Part shown: positions 1-7,362 of the stretch, in pieces
How positions within the stretch are numbered: position 1 is the first letter of the stretch
Layout of the letters: the number at the start of each line of letters is the position of its first letter
Assembly: GCA_041624375.1 (NCBI GenBank)
Contig: JBFJVD010000007.1
Coordinates: 1 to 34,034, forward strand
Source of the DNA: JBFJVD01 sp041624375
GTDB lineage: Bacteria; Chloroflexota; Anaerolineae; Anaerolineales; E44-bin32
DNA length: 34,034 bases
Direction of reading: 5' to 3'
Position numbers and translations under genes: made by a program
The notes under the pieces: model-generated
Database searches by the model: none
What the model saw: the letters and a program-made list of their open reading frames with translations, nothing else
What the model was told of the DNA's origin: nothing

Positions 1-2
1 TC

Positions 3-1526
3 ATGGACAGCGGCCGGGTGATGGTCCATCCGGCCGACTCGCTTCAACATCTTCAACGCCTGATGATCGAGAGCGGCTGGGGTCAGATCCCCGTGAGCGA
101 TCCGGAGAGCGGAGAGATCGTCGGTATTGTGACACGCACGGACGTGCTCAACACGCTGGCCTCAGCGGTGACCGATGCGCCCACTTCCGATTTCACGTCG
201 GCACTCGAGCACGCGCTGCCGGCGGGCCGGCTGGCGTTGCTCAAGCTCGTCGCCGGCGAGGCTGAAGCCCGGCGCGATGCGCTCTTCATCGTTGGCGGAT
301 TTGCTCGCGATCTGATGCTCGGCGCGCCCAGCGTCGATTTCGACCTGGTCGTTGAAGGTGACGGGATCGGTCTGGCTCAAGAGCTATCAAATCGCTATGG
401 CGGCAAGGTCAGCAGCCACCACAGGTTTGGGACGGCCAAGTGGGAGTTGCCGGCCCACTCGCAGGCGCTCCTGACCGCGATTCAGGAAACCGCCGGTGAG
501 CCCGGATTGCGGGACCTGCCCGCCAGCCTGGATTTTGTGACGGCGCGTACCGAGTTCTATCCGCATCCGACCGCTCTCCCGTCCGTGGAGCGGGGAAGCA
601 TCAAGCTCGATCTTCACCGCCGGGATTTCACAATCAACACGCTTGCGTTGCGCCTCGACGGAAAGCACTATGGGCAGCTATTGAACTTTTGGGGTGGGCG
701 GCAAGATCTTAAGGACGGGTTGATCCGTGTGCTCCATTCGCTTAGTTTTGTCGATGACCCAACGCGGATGCTGCGCGCAGTGCGGCTTGAGCAGCGACTC
801 GGATTTCGAATCGAAGCACGGACACTGGAGCTTCTCCATCAAGCGCTGCCGCTGCTGGATCGGGTGAGCGGCGACCGGATCCGCGCCGAGCTCTTGCTCG
901 CATTTGTCGAACAGCAGCTCCCGGCGATCATGCGGCGTCTCTCCGAACTGGATCTGCTGGCCGCGATCCATCCCAAACTCAGCTGGGACGAGGACTTGGA
1001 AGCCCAGTTTCAGATGGCGCGCACCTTCGAGGCGCCTGCTGAATGGCATATCGAGTCGCCCGACCCCAACCTGTTGATGCTTGGCCTCTGGTTTCACCGC
1101 CTCCGGGCTAGCGACATCGAAGAGGTTACACGAAGGCTTTCCATTCCTGGCAGCGAACGGACCACCATCCTGGCAGCCAAGGAGCTCGGTGTCCGCTTGC
1201 GTGGTCTTTCAGACATTGCTACGCCCAGCACATATGTCTCACTGATTGACCAATTCCCCCTTGAGGCCGCCCCGATCGTCTGGCTGGCGCAGGAAGCCAG
1301 CGAACGGTCCAAACATGCCCTGGCTCGCTATCTGGGTGAATGGCGGTTCGTCACGCCCGAAATCGATGGTACCGAGTTGAAAGCGCTCGGCCTTCCCCCG
1401 GGTCCGTCCTACGGTCGCATTCTCTGGAGGCTGCGGGCGGCGCGACTTGATGGCGAAGTCTCTACACCTGAGGCGGAGCGCGAGCTGCTTCATGCGCTGC
1501 TTAAAGAGGCGCTCAGCGATGGTTGA
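3..1526 (+). CDS. CBS-domain tRNA nucleotidyltransferase / poly(A) polymerase family protein, 5' truncated
   Basis: This is the C-terminal part of a class II CCA-adding enzyme/poly(A) polymerase relative, which adds CTP and ATP to tRNA 3' ends or processes RNA tails. Visible residues 1-55 form a CBS domain (ending with IVGIVTRTDVL). The nucleotidyltransferase head follows, with GGFARD (98-103) and the metal-binding DFD (112-114). The RRDFTIN motif (about 207) and the DPTRMLRAVRLEQRLGF signature of the ATP/CTP-selecting region come next, then an alpha-helical tail. The frame is open to the window edge and the first ATG is internal to the CBS domain, so the gene begins upstream. Relatives often carry an N-terminal DHH phosphoesterase plus two CBS domains, and I expect that here. 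Its stop overlaps the next start by 8 bases. The family is clear; whether it makes CCA, CC or A ends cannot be told. Confidence 0.9.
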   Translation: MDSGRVMVHPADSLQHLQRLMIESGWGQIPVSDPESGEIVGIVTRTDVLNTLASAVTDAPTSDFTSALEHALPAGRLALLKLVAGEAEARRDALFIVGGFARDLMLGAPSVDFDLVVEGDGIGLAQELSNRYGGKVSSHHRFGTAKWELPAHSQALLTAIQETAGEPGLRDLPASLDFVTARTEFYPHPTALPSVERGSIKLDLHRRDFTINTLALRLDGKHYGQLLNFWGGRQDLKDGLIRVLHSLSFVDDPTRMLRAVRLEQRLGFRIEARTLELLHQALPLLDRVSGDRIRAELLLAFVEQQLPAIMRRLSELDLLAAIHPKLSWDEDLEAQFQMARTFEAPAEWHIESPDPNLLMLGLWFHRLRASDIEEVTRRLSIPGSERTTILAAKELGVRLRGLSDIATPSTYVSLIDQFPLEAAPIVWLAQEASERSKHALARYLGEWRFVTPEIDGTELKALGLPPGPSYGRILWRLRAARLDGEVSTPEAERELLHALLKEALSDG

Positions 1527-2028
1527 ACGAATTGAGGTGGTCGTTCGCCCGGCTCAGCGGGCCGACCTGCCCGCCCTGGAATGGGAAGGGCGCTACAAGC
1601 ACTACCGCGGGCTCTATCGCCGTGCAATGGATGAAGCGGATAAGGGACGCGGCATGCTGCTTGTCGCCGAGATTGCAGGCCGGGTTGTGGGCCAGATCTT
1701 CCTTCAATATCGTGGTGGACCGGCGACGGTGAAGGATACCTCCACTTCCGGGTATCTCTATTCCTTCCGTGTCCGGCCGGAATTCCGCAATCAAGGCGTC
1801 GGCACCCGACTCATCGAGCGCGCCGAGACTGAGCTCCGGCGGGCAGGCCTGCGGCGTGTTCTCATTGCGGTCGCCAAAGAGAATCAGGGGGCATTGCGCC
1901 TGTACCGGCGCCTCGGCTACAGCGCGTATGCCGAAGATCCCGGTGAGTGGTCCTACATTGACCACCAGGGACGCCTGCGCCGCGTCATTGAGCCTGCCTT
2001 CGTTCTCGAGAAATCCCTCAGTCCCTAA
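1519..2028 (+). CDS. GNAT family N-acetyltransferase
   Basis: A 169-residue acetyltransferase of the GNAT fold, which transfers acetyl from acetyl-CoA to an amine. The acetyl-CoA pyrophosphate-binding motif is visible as FRNQGVGTRLIE, followed by a helix and the LYRRLGY segment that closes the fold. The start is the ATG at 1519, which overlaps the upstream gene by 8 bases. A purine-rich AGAGG sits about nine bases before it, and the conserved fold begins at once with VVVRPAQRADLPALE. An in-frame ATG at 1447 would only add residues that are out-of-frame product of the upstream gene. The coupling suggests co-transcription with the tRNA nucleotidyltransferase. The substrate (ribosomal protein, small molecule or tRNA-related) is unknown. 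Confidence 0.85.
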   Translation: MVERIEVVVRPAQRADLPALEWEGRYKHYRGLYRRAMDEADKGRGMLLVAEIAGRVVGQIFLQYRGGPATVKDTSTSGYLYSFRVRPEFRNQGVGTRLIERAETELRRAGLRRVLIAVAKENQGALRLYRRLGYSAYAEDPGEWSYIDHQGRLRRVIEPAFVLEKSLSP

Positions 2029-2193
2029 GCCGATCTGAACTGATCACGGACCAAACGATTGAATGGCCTTCCCCGGTGTAGGCTGGCGGGTGCATGAACC
2101 GCGCAGTGTGTGGTAGAGTTCCGCGAAGACTCGGAAGCGGGGCTTGTGGCATGCTTCTTGGACCCTTGAATAACTGCACCAGGAGGTGGGGCA

Positions 2194-2544
2194 ATGGCTG
2201 GAGTTAAGAGTCAGGAGCCGGCCTTCGGCGGCCGCCTGTTCGTCGGCCTGCTGCTTCTTGCGCTTGGGACCGGGCTGCTGCTGGTCGAGTTGGGAATCTT
2301 TCCGGGATCGCTGCGCGACCTCTGGCCGCTGGGTGTCGTGGTCGTGGGATTCTGGATCGCATTGAAGGCCATCGGACGGTCCGATGGTAGAGGTCTTACT
2401 GCAGGCATAGTCACGCTGGCAGTTGGCGGCTACTACCTGGCCGTTTCGCTGACCGAGCTGACGGATCAGTACTTTCTCCCGGTCATCCTGCTGGCGCTTG
2501 GTCTGGGTGTCACCCTGCGAGCCCTCGTCTATGCGAACCGCTGA
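2194..2544 (+). CDS. small multi-pass membrane protein with LiaF/LiaI-like transmembrane repeats
   Basis: A 116-residue very hydrophobic protein with two repeats of the same plan, residues about 12-55 and 66-112. Each repeat holds two membrane helices separated by a short turn. The turn of the first repeat, LGIFPGSLRDLWPLGVVVVGFWIAL, resembles the transmembrane module of LiaF/LiaI-type and DUF5668 membrane proteins. The start at 2194 has a strong AGGAGG seven bases upstream (2181-2186). It lies 13 bases before the first of three LysM/M23 lipoproteins, which suggests one transcript and a membrane role alongside cell-wall hydrolases. LiaF-type proteins are known in cell-envelope stress signalling, but no soluble LiaF domain is present here, so that function is only a hint. 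Confidence 0.75.
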   Translation: MAGVKSQEPAFGGRLFVGLLLLALGTGLLLVELGIFPGSLRDLWPLGVVVVGFWIALKAIGRSDGRGLTAGIVTLAVGGYYLAVSLTELTDQYFLPVILLALGLGVTLRALVYANR

Positions 2545-2557
2545 ACCGATGTAAAGC

Positions 2558-4120
2558 ATGCCCATAGTCAGACGCCGACCACTGCGGTTCGCTCTCCTGC
2601 TTGGGTCCCTCCTCTTTGCGGCGCTGGCGTGTGCTCGCAGCGATGGACCCTTGCTCACCTGGCGTCTGACCGATCCCTGGGTTGGGGAGGCGCCCGGCGT
2701 GCCGCCGAGCCCGACCGCCACGCCCACCGCCCACCCGCTGGCCACACTGCTGCCCCCGACCCGCCGAGCGAACGAGTCGTATCGGACGCCGACGCCCGAC
2801 CCCGTCCGACCAACCCCGCAGATGCGGACCCAGTTCGAATCGTATGTCGTGCAGCCAGGGGATTCACTGAATCAGATCGCATTTCGCTTTGGGGTTGGGG
2901 CAGATCGAATCCTTGCGGCCAATGGCTCGATGGATCCCGATTTGCTTGCGGTCGGCCAGGTGTTAGCCATCCCGCCTCCCGGTGCGCAGCTGCCCGGACC
3001 CGGCTTCAAAATCATCCCGGATTCAGAGCTGGTCTACAGCCCAGGAAGCATCTTCTATGCCATGCATGAGGACATCGCTCGCTGGAACGGGGCGCTAGCC
3101 CAGCATCGGGAGGAAGTGGAAGGAGTCGTTCTTTCCGGCGCGGAGATCGTCCAGCTGGTCGCCCAGCGCTATTCCGTCAACCCACGCTTGCTGGTGGCCC
3201 TGCTTGAGTATCAATCGGGTTGGCTGACCCGAACGGACGTGGCGAGCGACTCCTGGATCTACCAGCTTGGGTTCTACCACACGCGTTGGCAAGGCCTATT
3301 CGGCCAGCTCTCGTGGGCTGCCGATCAGCTGAACGCCGGGTTCTATCTCTGGCAGGCGGGCTGGCAGGGCCCCTTCATCTTTCCAGACGGAGCTGTCGTC
3401 GTGCCCGGCCCTGGACTTAACGCCGGGACGGTGGGCGTGCAATACTTCTTCGCCCAGCTTTATCCGGTCGATCGTTGGCGGCATGTGGTCGGGGAAGATG
3501 GGTTCCACCAGGTCTACAAAGCCCTCTTCGGCTTCCCGTTCGATTGGGCGATTGAGCCGCTGCTCCCGGCTGGTCTCGTTCAACCGGCCCTGCAGCTGCC
3601 CTTCGAGGCTGGGGCGATCTGGTCCTACACCGGCGGACCCCACGGTGGATGGGGCAACGGCTCGGGATGGGCGGCGCTCGACTTCGCCCCTCCGGGAGAT
3701 GCACTCGGCTGTGTGTTCTCGAATGCCTGGATCACCGCAATTAGCGACGGCCTGGTGTTGCGTTCCGAGAACGGCGAAGTGGTTGTCGATCTGGATGGGG
3801 ACGGCTACGAGCAGACGGGCTGGGTGGTGCTGTACATGCACGTCGAATCGCGCGATCGAGTTCCCGCCGGCGCCTGGCTGCAGGCTGGCGACCGGATCGG
3901 ACACCCCTCATGCGAAGGGGGCGTCTCGAGCGGCACGCACCTGCACCTGGCGCGTAAGTATAATGGAGCCTGGATTCCAGCGGATGGAGCCCTTCCGTTC
4001 GTGATGGACGGCTGGCAATCGCAGGGATCTGGACGTCAATACGACGGTACGCTTAGCCGGGGTGGTATCGTGCTTGAGGCCTGCTCTTGCAGGACGCCAG
4101 GTAATCAGATCAGCCGCTAA
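2558..4120 (+). CDS. lipoprotein with LysM, lysozyme-fold-like and LasA-like M23 metallopeptidase domains (paralogue 1)
   Basis: A 520-residue exported cell-wall protein. A signal peptide ends at an atypical lipobox (FAALAC, Cys25), followed by a Thr/Pro-rich stalk to about residue 95. A LysM peptidoglycan-binding domain spans 96-139. A middle helical domain (about 190-330) contains NPRLLVALLEYQSGW and resembles lytic-transglycosylase folds, although the usual ESG is QSG. The C-terminal M23 domain has His362 in GGPHGGW, Asp375 in ALDF and HLH at 461-463, the zinc ligands of LasA/beta-lytic endopeptidases. An acidic DLDGDG loop at 411-416 may bind calcium. Predicted to cleave peptidoglycan cross-links on the cell surface. 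It is the first of three tandem paralogues; the next starts eight bases after its stop. The domain calls are sound; the exact bond cut is not known. Confidence 0.85.
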   Translation: MPIVRRRPLRFALLLGSLLFAALACARSDGPLLTWRLTDPWVGEAPGVPPSPTATPTAHPLATLLPPTRRANESYRTPTPDPVRPTPQMRTQFESYVVQPGDSLNQIAFRFGVGADRILAANGSMDPDLLAVGQVLAIPPPGAQLPGPGFKIIPDSELVYSPGSIFYAMHEDIARWNGALAQHREEVEGVVLSGAEIVQLVAQRYSVNPRLLVALLEYQSGWLTRTDVASDSWIYQLGFYHTRWQGLFGQLSWAADQLNAGFYLWQAGWQGPFIFPDGAVVVPGPGLNAGTVGVQYFFAQLYPVDRWRHVVGEDGFHQVYKALFGFPFDWAIEPLLPAGLVQPALQLPFEAGAIWSYTGGPHGGWGNGSGWAALDFAPPGDALGCVFSNAWITAISDGLVLRSENGEVVVDLDGDGYEQTGWVVLYMHVESRDRVPAGAWLQAGDRIGHPSCEGGVSSGTHLHLARKYNGAWIPADGALPFVMDGWQSQGSGRQYDGTLSRGGIVLEACSCRTPGNQISR

Positions 4121-4127
4121 GGCTCCC

Positions 4128-5714
4128 ATGACAGAGACCAGATCGGGCGTACGCTCGCGCACCCTCTTCATGGCGGCCGCCAGCCTCGGGCTGGCGATCC
4201 TGGCGTGCACCCGCGCCGACCAGCCGCTCGATCCTGGCGCCGAGGGGGCCGCGCCTCCACCAACGACCTCAACAGCCTCTGCCGAGCAGACCTCATTGCG
4301 AGCGGTGACATCCACGCATACACCAGTTCCCGAGCCCGGCCCGACAGCGAGCCCTGCCGTGCCGGAAGCACCAGTCTCTCCGACGTTGCCTCCGACACCG
4401 ACGCTCAGCGTGGACAGCAGTGAAGAGGTGCTCTACTACGCTCAGCCGGGTGACACGCTGCGGACGCTCGCCATCCGCTTCGGAGTGGTCCCGGAAGATA
4501 TCAGCTCGCCTGAAAGGCCGCTCCCCGCAGACGGCGGTCTGATCGACCTGGATCAGCTGCTTGTCGTCCCTCGCCGGATCGGCGTGACTGGCCCTTCCGA
4601 GCGTCTGATCCCGGACAGCGAGCTGGTGTTCTCGCCGCACGCGGCAGACTTCGACGTCGACGAATTTGCACGCGCGCAAGGAGGTTTCCTCAACACCTAC
4701 CAGGAGTACATTGGGAACCGCTGGCGTACCGGCGGGGAAGTGGTCGCCCTGGCCGCGCTCGACCATTCAGTCAATCCGCGGCTATTGCTGGCAATCCTCG
4801 AGTACCATTCGGGCTGGGTGACCAATCCAACTCGACCAACTGGCAACGCCTTCACCTACCCATTGGGCCATCAAGATCCCCAGACCCAGGGCCTTTACCG
4901 TCAGCTGACCTGGCTTTCCAATGAGCTTGGAAAGGGCTATTACGGCTGGCGCGCTGGAACCATGACCGAACTGGTCTTTAGCGACGGATCCATTGTCCGG
5001 CTTGCCCCGGAGTTGAACGCCGGGACCGTCGGGCTACAGTACTATTTTTCGCTGATCGAGTCAGGTCGCGGCTGGGCAGAAGCGCTGGGTCCCGAGGGCT
5101 TGATCGCCACCTACCGGAGGCTTTTTGGCGATCCCTTGAGCTACTTCCATCCGCTGTATGAGCCGGGTGTTGCTCAGCCCGATATGATTCTGCCGTTCCT
5201 GCCGGGCCACGTTTGGGCGTACACGGGCGGGCCCCATGGCGCCTGGGAGCGGGAAGCCGCCTGGGCGGCCCTTGATTTCGCACCGCCATCGCTCGAAGCC
5301 GGTTGTGCGGTTTCAGATGACTGGGCGGTGGCGGCTGCGCCGGGATTGGTCCTGCGCAGCGGGGGCGGGGTTGTGGTCCTGGATCTTGATGGCGACGGGC
5401 GTGAGCAGACCGGCTGGGTGCTGCTCTACCTGCATATTGCAGAGAAAGGCTCGGTGAGGACGGGTACGTTTGTCGAAGCTGGCGACCTCATCGGACATCC
5501 CTCCTGTGAGGGCGGTATCGCTACCGGATCGCACATTCACATCGCCCGGAAATACAACGGTGAGTGGGTGCTGGCGGATGGCGCACTGCCATTTGAGCTC
5601 AGCGGCTGGGTGGCGCGCGCCGGCTCGAGAGCCTACTTGGGCGCGCTGGTGAAGGGCGACCAGCTCGTGCTGGCCTGCACCTGCGCCTCCAGAGAAACCT
5701 TCATCTCGCGATGA
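4128..5714 (+). CDS. lipoprotein with LysM, lysozyme-fold-like and LasA-like M23 metallopeptidase domains (paralogue 2)
   Basis: A 528-residue paralogue of the preceding gene with the same architecture. The signal peptide ends at lipobox AILAC (Cys27). A long Thr/Pro/Ala stalk runs to about residue 100, followed by a LysM at 103-148 that is eroded in its second half. The middle domain contains NPRLLLAILEYHSGW. The M23 domain has His370, Asp383 and HIH at 469-471, and an acidic DLDGDG loop at 419-424. The ATG at 4128 was preferred over an in-frame start at 4062 because it directly precedes the signal peptide; the longer form would put 22 residues encoded inside the upstream gene in front of it. 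Its stop overlaps the next start as ATGA. Zinc ligands are complete, so it is predicted active. Confidence 0.85.
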   Translation: MTETRSGVRSRTLFMAAASLGLAILACTRADQPLDPGAEGAAPPPTTSTASAEQTSLRAVTSTHTPVPEPGPTASPAVPEAPVSPTLPPTPTLSVDSSEEVLYYAQPGDTLRTLAIRFGVVPEDISSPERPLPADGGLIDLDQLLVVPRRIGVTGPSERLIPDSELVFSPHAADFDVDEFARAQGGFLNTYQEYIGNRWRTGGEVVALAALDHSVNPRLLLAILEYHSGWVTNPTRPTGNAFTYPLGHQDPQTQGLYRQLTWLSNELGKGYYGWRAGTMTELVFSDGSIVRLAPELNAGTVGLQYYFSLIESGRGWAEALGPEGLIATYRRLFGDPLSYFHPLYEPGVAQPDMILPFLPGHVWAYTGGPHGAWEREAAWAALDFAPPSLEAGCAVSDDWAVAAAPGLVLRSGGGVVVLDLDGDGREQTGWVLLYLHIAEKGSVRTGTFVEAGDLIGHPSCEGGIATGSHIHIARKYNGEWVLADGALPFELSGWVARAGSRAYLGALVKGDQLVLACTCASRETFISR

Positions 5715-7189
5715 TTCGACGTTCGACGATACTCCTTGTCCTTACGGCAGCCGCGCTGGCCGCGTGCGTCCCCTCCGAGCCCCTCCCCGTAGCTACAGAA
5801 GGCGTGCTTGAGCAGGCGGAAGAACCCACGCAGGCAGCGCCCGGCGCCACGCCGCTGCCAACCCGGACGGCGCACCCGCCGGGCGAACTCGTCGACTATG
5901 TGGCACAGAGCGGGGACACGCTGCCCGCGCTTGCCGAACGCTTCAACACGACTGCGGCGGCCATCCTCGAAGCGAACCCCGCTATTCCGCGCGATGCCTC
6001 AACGCTCCCGGTTGGCTATCCGCTCCAGATACCGGCCTACTTTCAGCCGCTCATGGGAACCCCGTTCAAGATTCTCCCAGACAGCGAATTCGTTAACGGC
6101 CCGACGGCCGTCGGTTTCGACCTGCGCGCTGCAGTTCAAGGCCGTCCCGGATGGCTCGCTTCGCACACCGACTATGCCTACGGTCGCGAACGCCCAGGCT
6201 GGGAGGTGGTTGAAGTGGTGGCCCGCAACTACTCCATCCACCCCCGGCTGCTGCTCACCTTGCTCGAACATCAGGCCGGCGCGCTGACCAACCCGTTCCC
6301 AACGGAGGATCAGCTGCGTTATCCGCTTGGGCGGCGGGTTGTGCGGCATCAGGGACTCTACCGGCAGCTTCTCTGGGCTGCCGAGCACCTAAACAACGGC
6401 TATTACGGATGGCGAACCGGCAAGCTTCGTGAGCTGGAGCTCACCGATGGCCGCCTCGTCCGGCCGGACTCCTGGCAGAATGCGGCCACGGTGGGGCTTC
6501 AGACCCTGTTCGCAGAGCTTCATCCGATGTCCACCTTCGAGTCGGTGATGGGTCCGGACGGACTATTCCAGACCTATTTGACGTTGTGGGGGGATCCATT
6601 TGCCCGGGCCGAAGACCTGATTCCTGGGAATCTCCTTCAGCCCGAACTCACCCTTCCGTTTGCACCCGGCAGGATCTGGGACTACACCGGCGGGCCCCAC
6701 CCCACCTGGGGTGATTCGCTCCCCTGGGGGGCGCTGGACTTCGCGCCTCCAGCGATGGAGGGCGGCTGTGCGTTCTCCAATGAATGGATTGCCGCTCCGG
6801 CAGACGGCCTGATCGTCCGCAGCGAGCCGGCGACCGTCGTGCTCGACCTGGACGAGGACGGCGATGAGCGCACGGGATGGGTGCTGCTCTTTTATCACGT
6901 TGCGACGGAAGATCGGGTGCCGGCTGTGACTCGGGTTGCGACCGGAGATCAGCTGGGTCACCCCTCTTGCGAAGGCGGCCGGTCGACGGGCACCCACTTC
7001 CACATCGGTCGCCGCTTCAACGGCGAGTGGCTGCCGGCAGCGGGTCCGGTTCCGTTCGTGCTGGATGGTTGGGTTGCAGGAGAGGGGGAGGCCGCCTACG
7101 ACGGCACGCTGACCAAGGGCTCGCGTGTCATCACCGCCTGCCCGTGCACCACACGGGCGAATCGGGTGCTGTACGAACCCGACTCTTGA
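5711..7189 (+). CDS. lipoprotein with LysM, lysozyme-fold-like and LasA-like M23 metallopeptidase domains (paralogue 3)
   Basis: The third paralogue, 492 residues. It has the best lipobox of the three (ALAAC, Cys19), a short stalk and a well-formed LysM at 63-108 (YVAQSGDTLPALAERFN). The middle domain contains IHPRLLLTLLEHQAG, and the M23 domain has His330, Asp343 and HFH at 429-431. Its acidic loop reads DLDEDG, so the metal-binding pattern is slightly changed. Translation is coupled to paralogue 2 by ATGA. The three proteins align end to end, including a conserved [IL]LPDSE[FL]V or IPDSELV linker after LysM and paired Cys near the C-terminus (CSC, CTC, CPC), so they arose by tandem duplication. 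No clear terminator follows before the convergent topoisomerase gene; 7190-7362 shows nothing else. Confidence 0.85.
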   Translation: MIRRSTILLVLTAAALAACVPSEPLPVATEGVLEQAEEPTQAAPGATPLPTRTAHPPGELVDYVAQSGDTLPALAERFNTTAAAILEANPAIPRDASTLPVGYPLQIPAYFQPLMGTPFKILPDSEFVNGPTAVGFDLRAAVQGRPGWLASHTDYAYGRERPGWEVVEVVARNYSIHPRLLLTLLEHQAGALTNPFPTEDQLRYPLGRRVVRHQGLYRQLLWAAEHLNNGYYGWRTGKLRELELTDGRLVRPDSWQNAATVGLQTLFAELHPMSTFESVMGPDGLFQTYLTLWGDPFARAEDLIPGNLLQPELTLPFAPGRIWDYTGGPHPTWGDSLPWGALDFAPPAMEGGCAFSNEWIAAPADGLIVRSEPATVVLDLDEDGDERTGWVLLFYHVATEDRVPAVTRVATGDQLGHPSCEGGRSTGTHFHIGRRFNGEWLPAAGPVPFVLDGWVAGEGEAAYDGTLTKGSRVITACPCTTRANRVLYEPDS

Positions 7190-7362
7190 TCACGAGCGCT
7201 GGCAGTACCGCGAGAATTTGTCCGAACCCCCACGTACCCAGCCGCAGATCCACAGCCTGCAACATGGACCCCGGCGGTGAGCTTGGAGCGTGCTCGCGGT
7301 CGGGCGCGGGCCGGGTGGAAGCCGCTGGCGGATCCAAATCCGGGAGCAGAAACGAGCGCGCC

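Noticed and set aside
1447..1518. Longer N-terminus of the GNAT protein
   Set aside because: Those 24 residues are the out-of-frame reading of the upstream gene and precede the fold; the ATG at 1519 has a ribosome-binding site.
7328..7341. Terminator between the third M23 gene and the topoisomerase gene
   Set aside because: CGGAT/ATCCG forms only a five-base stem with no T-run; too weak to call.
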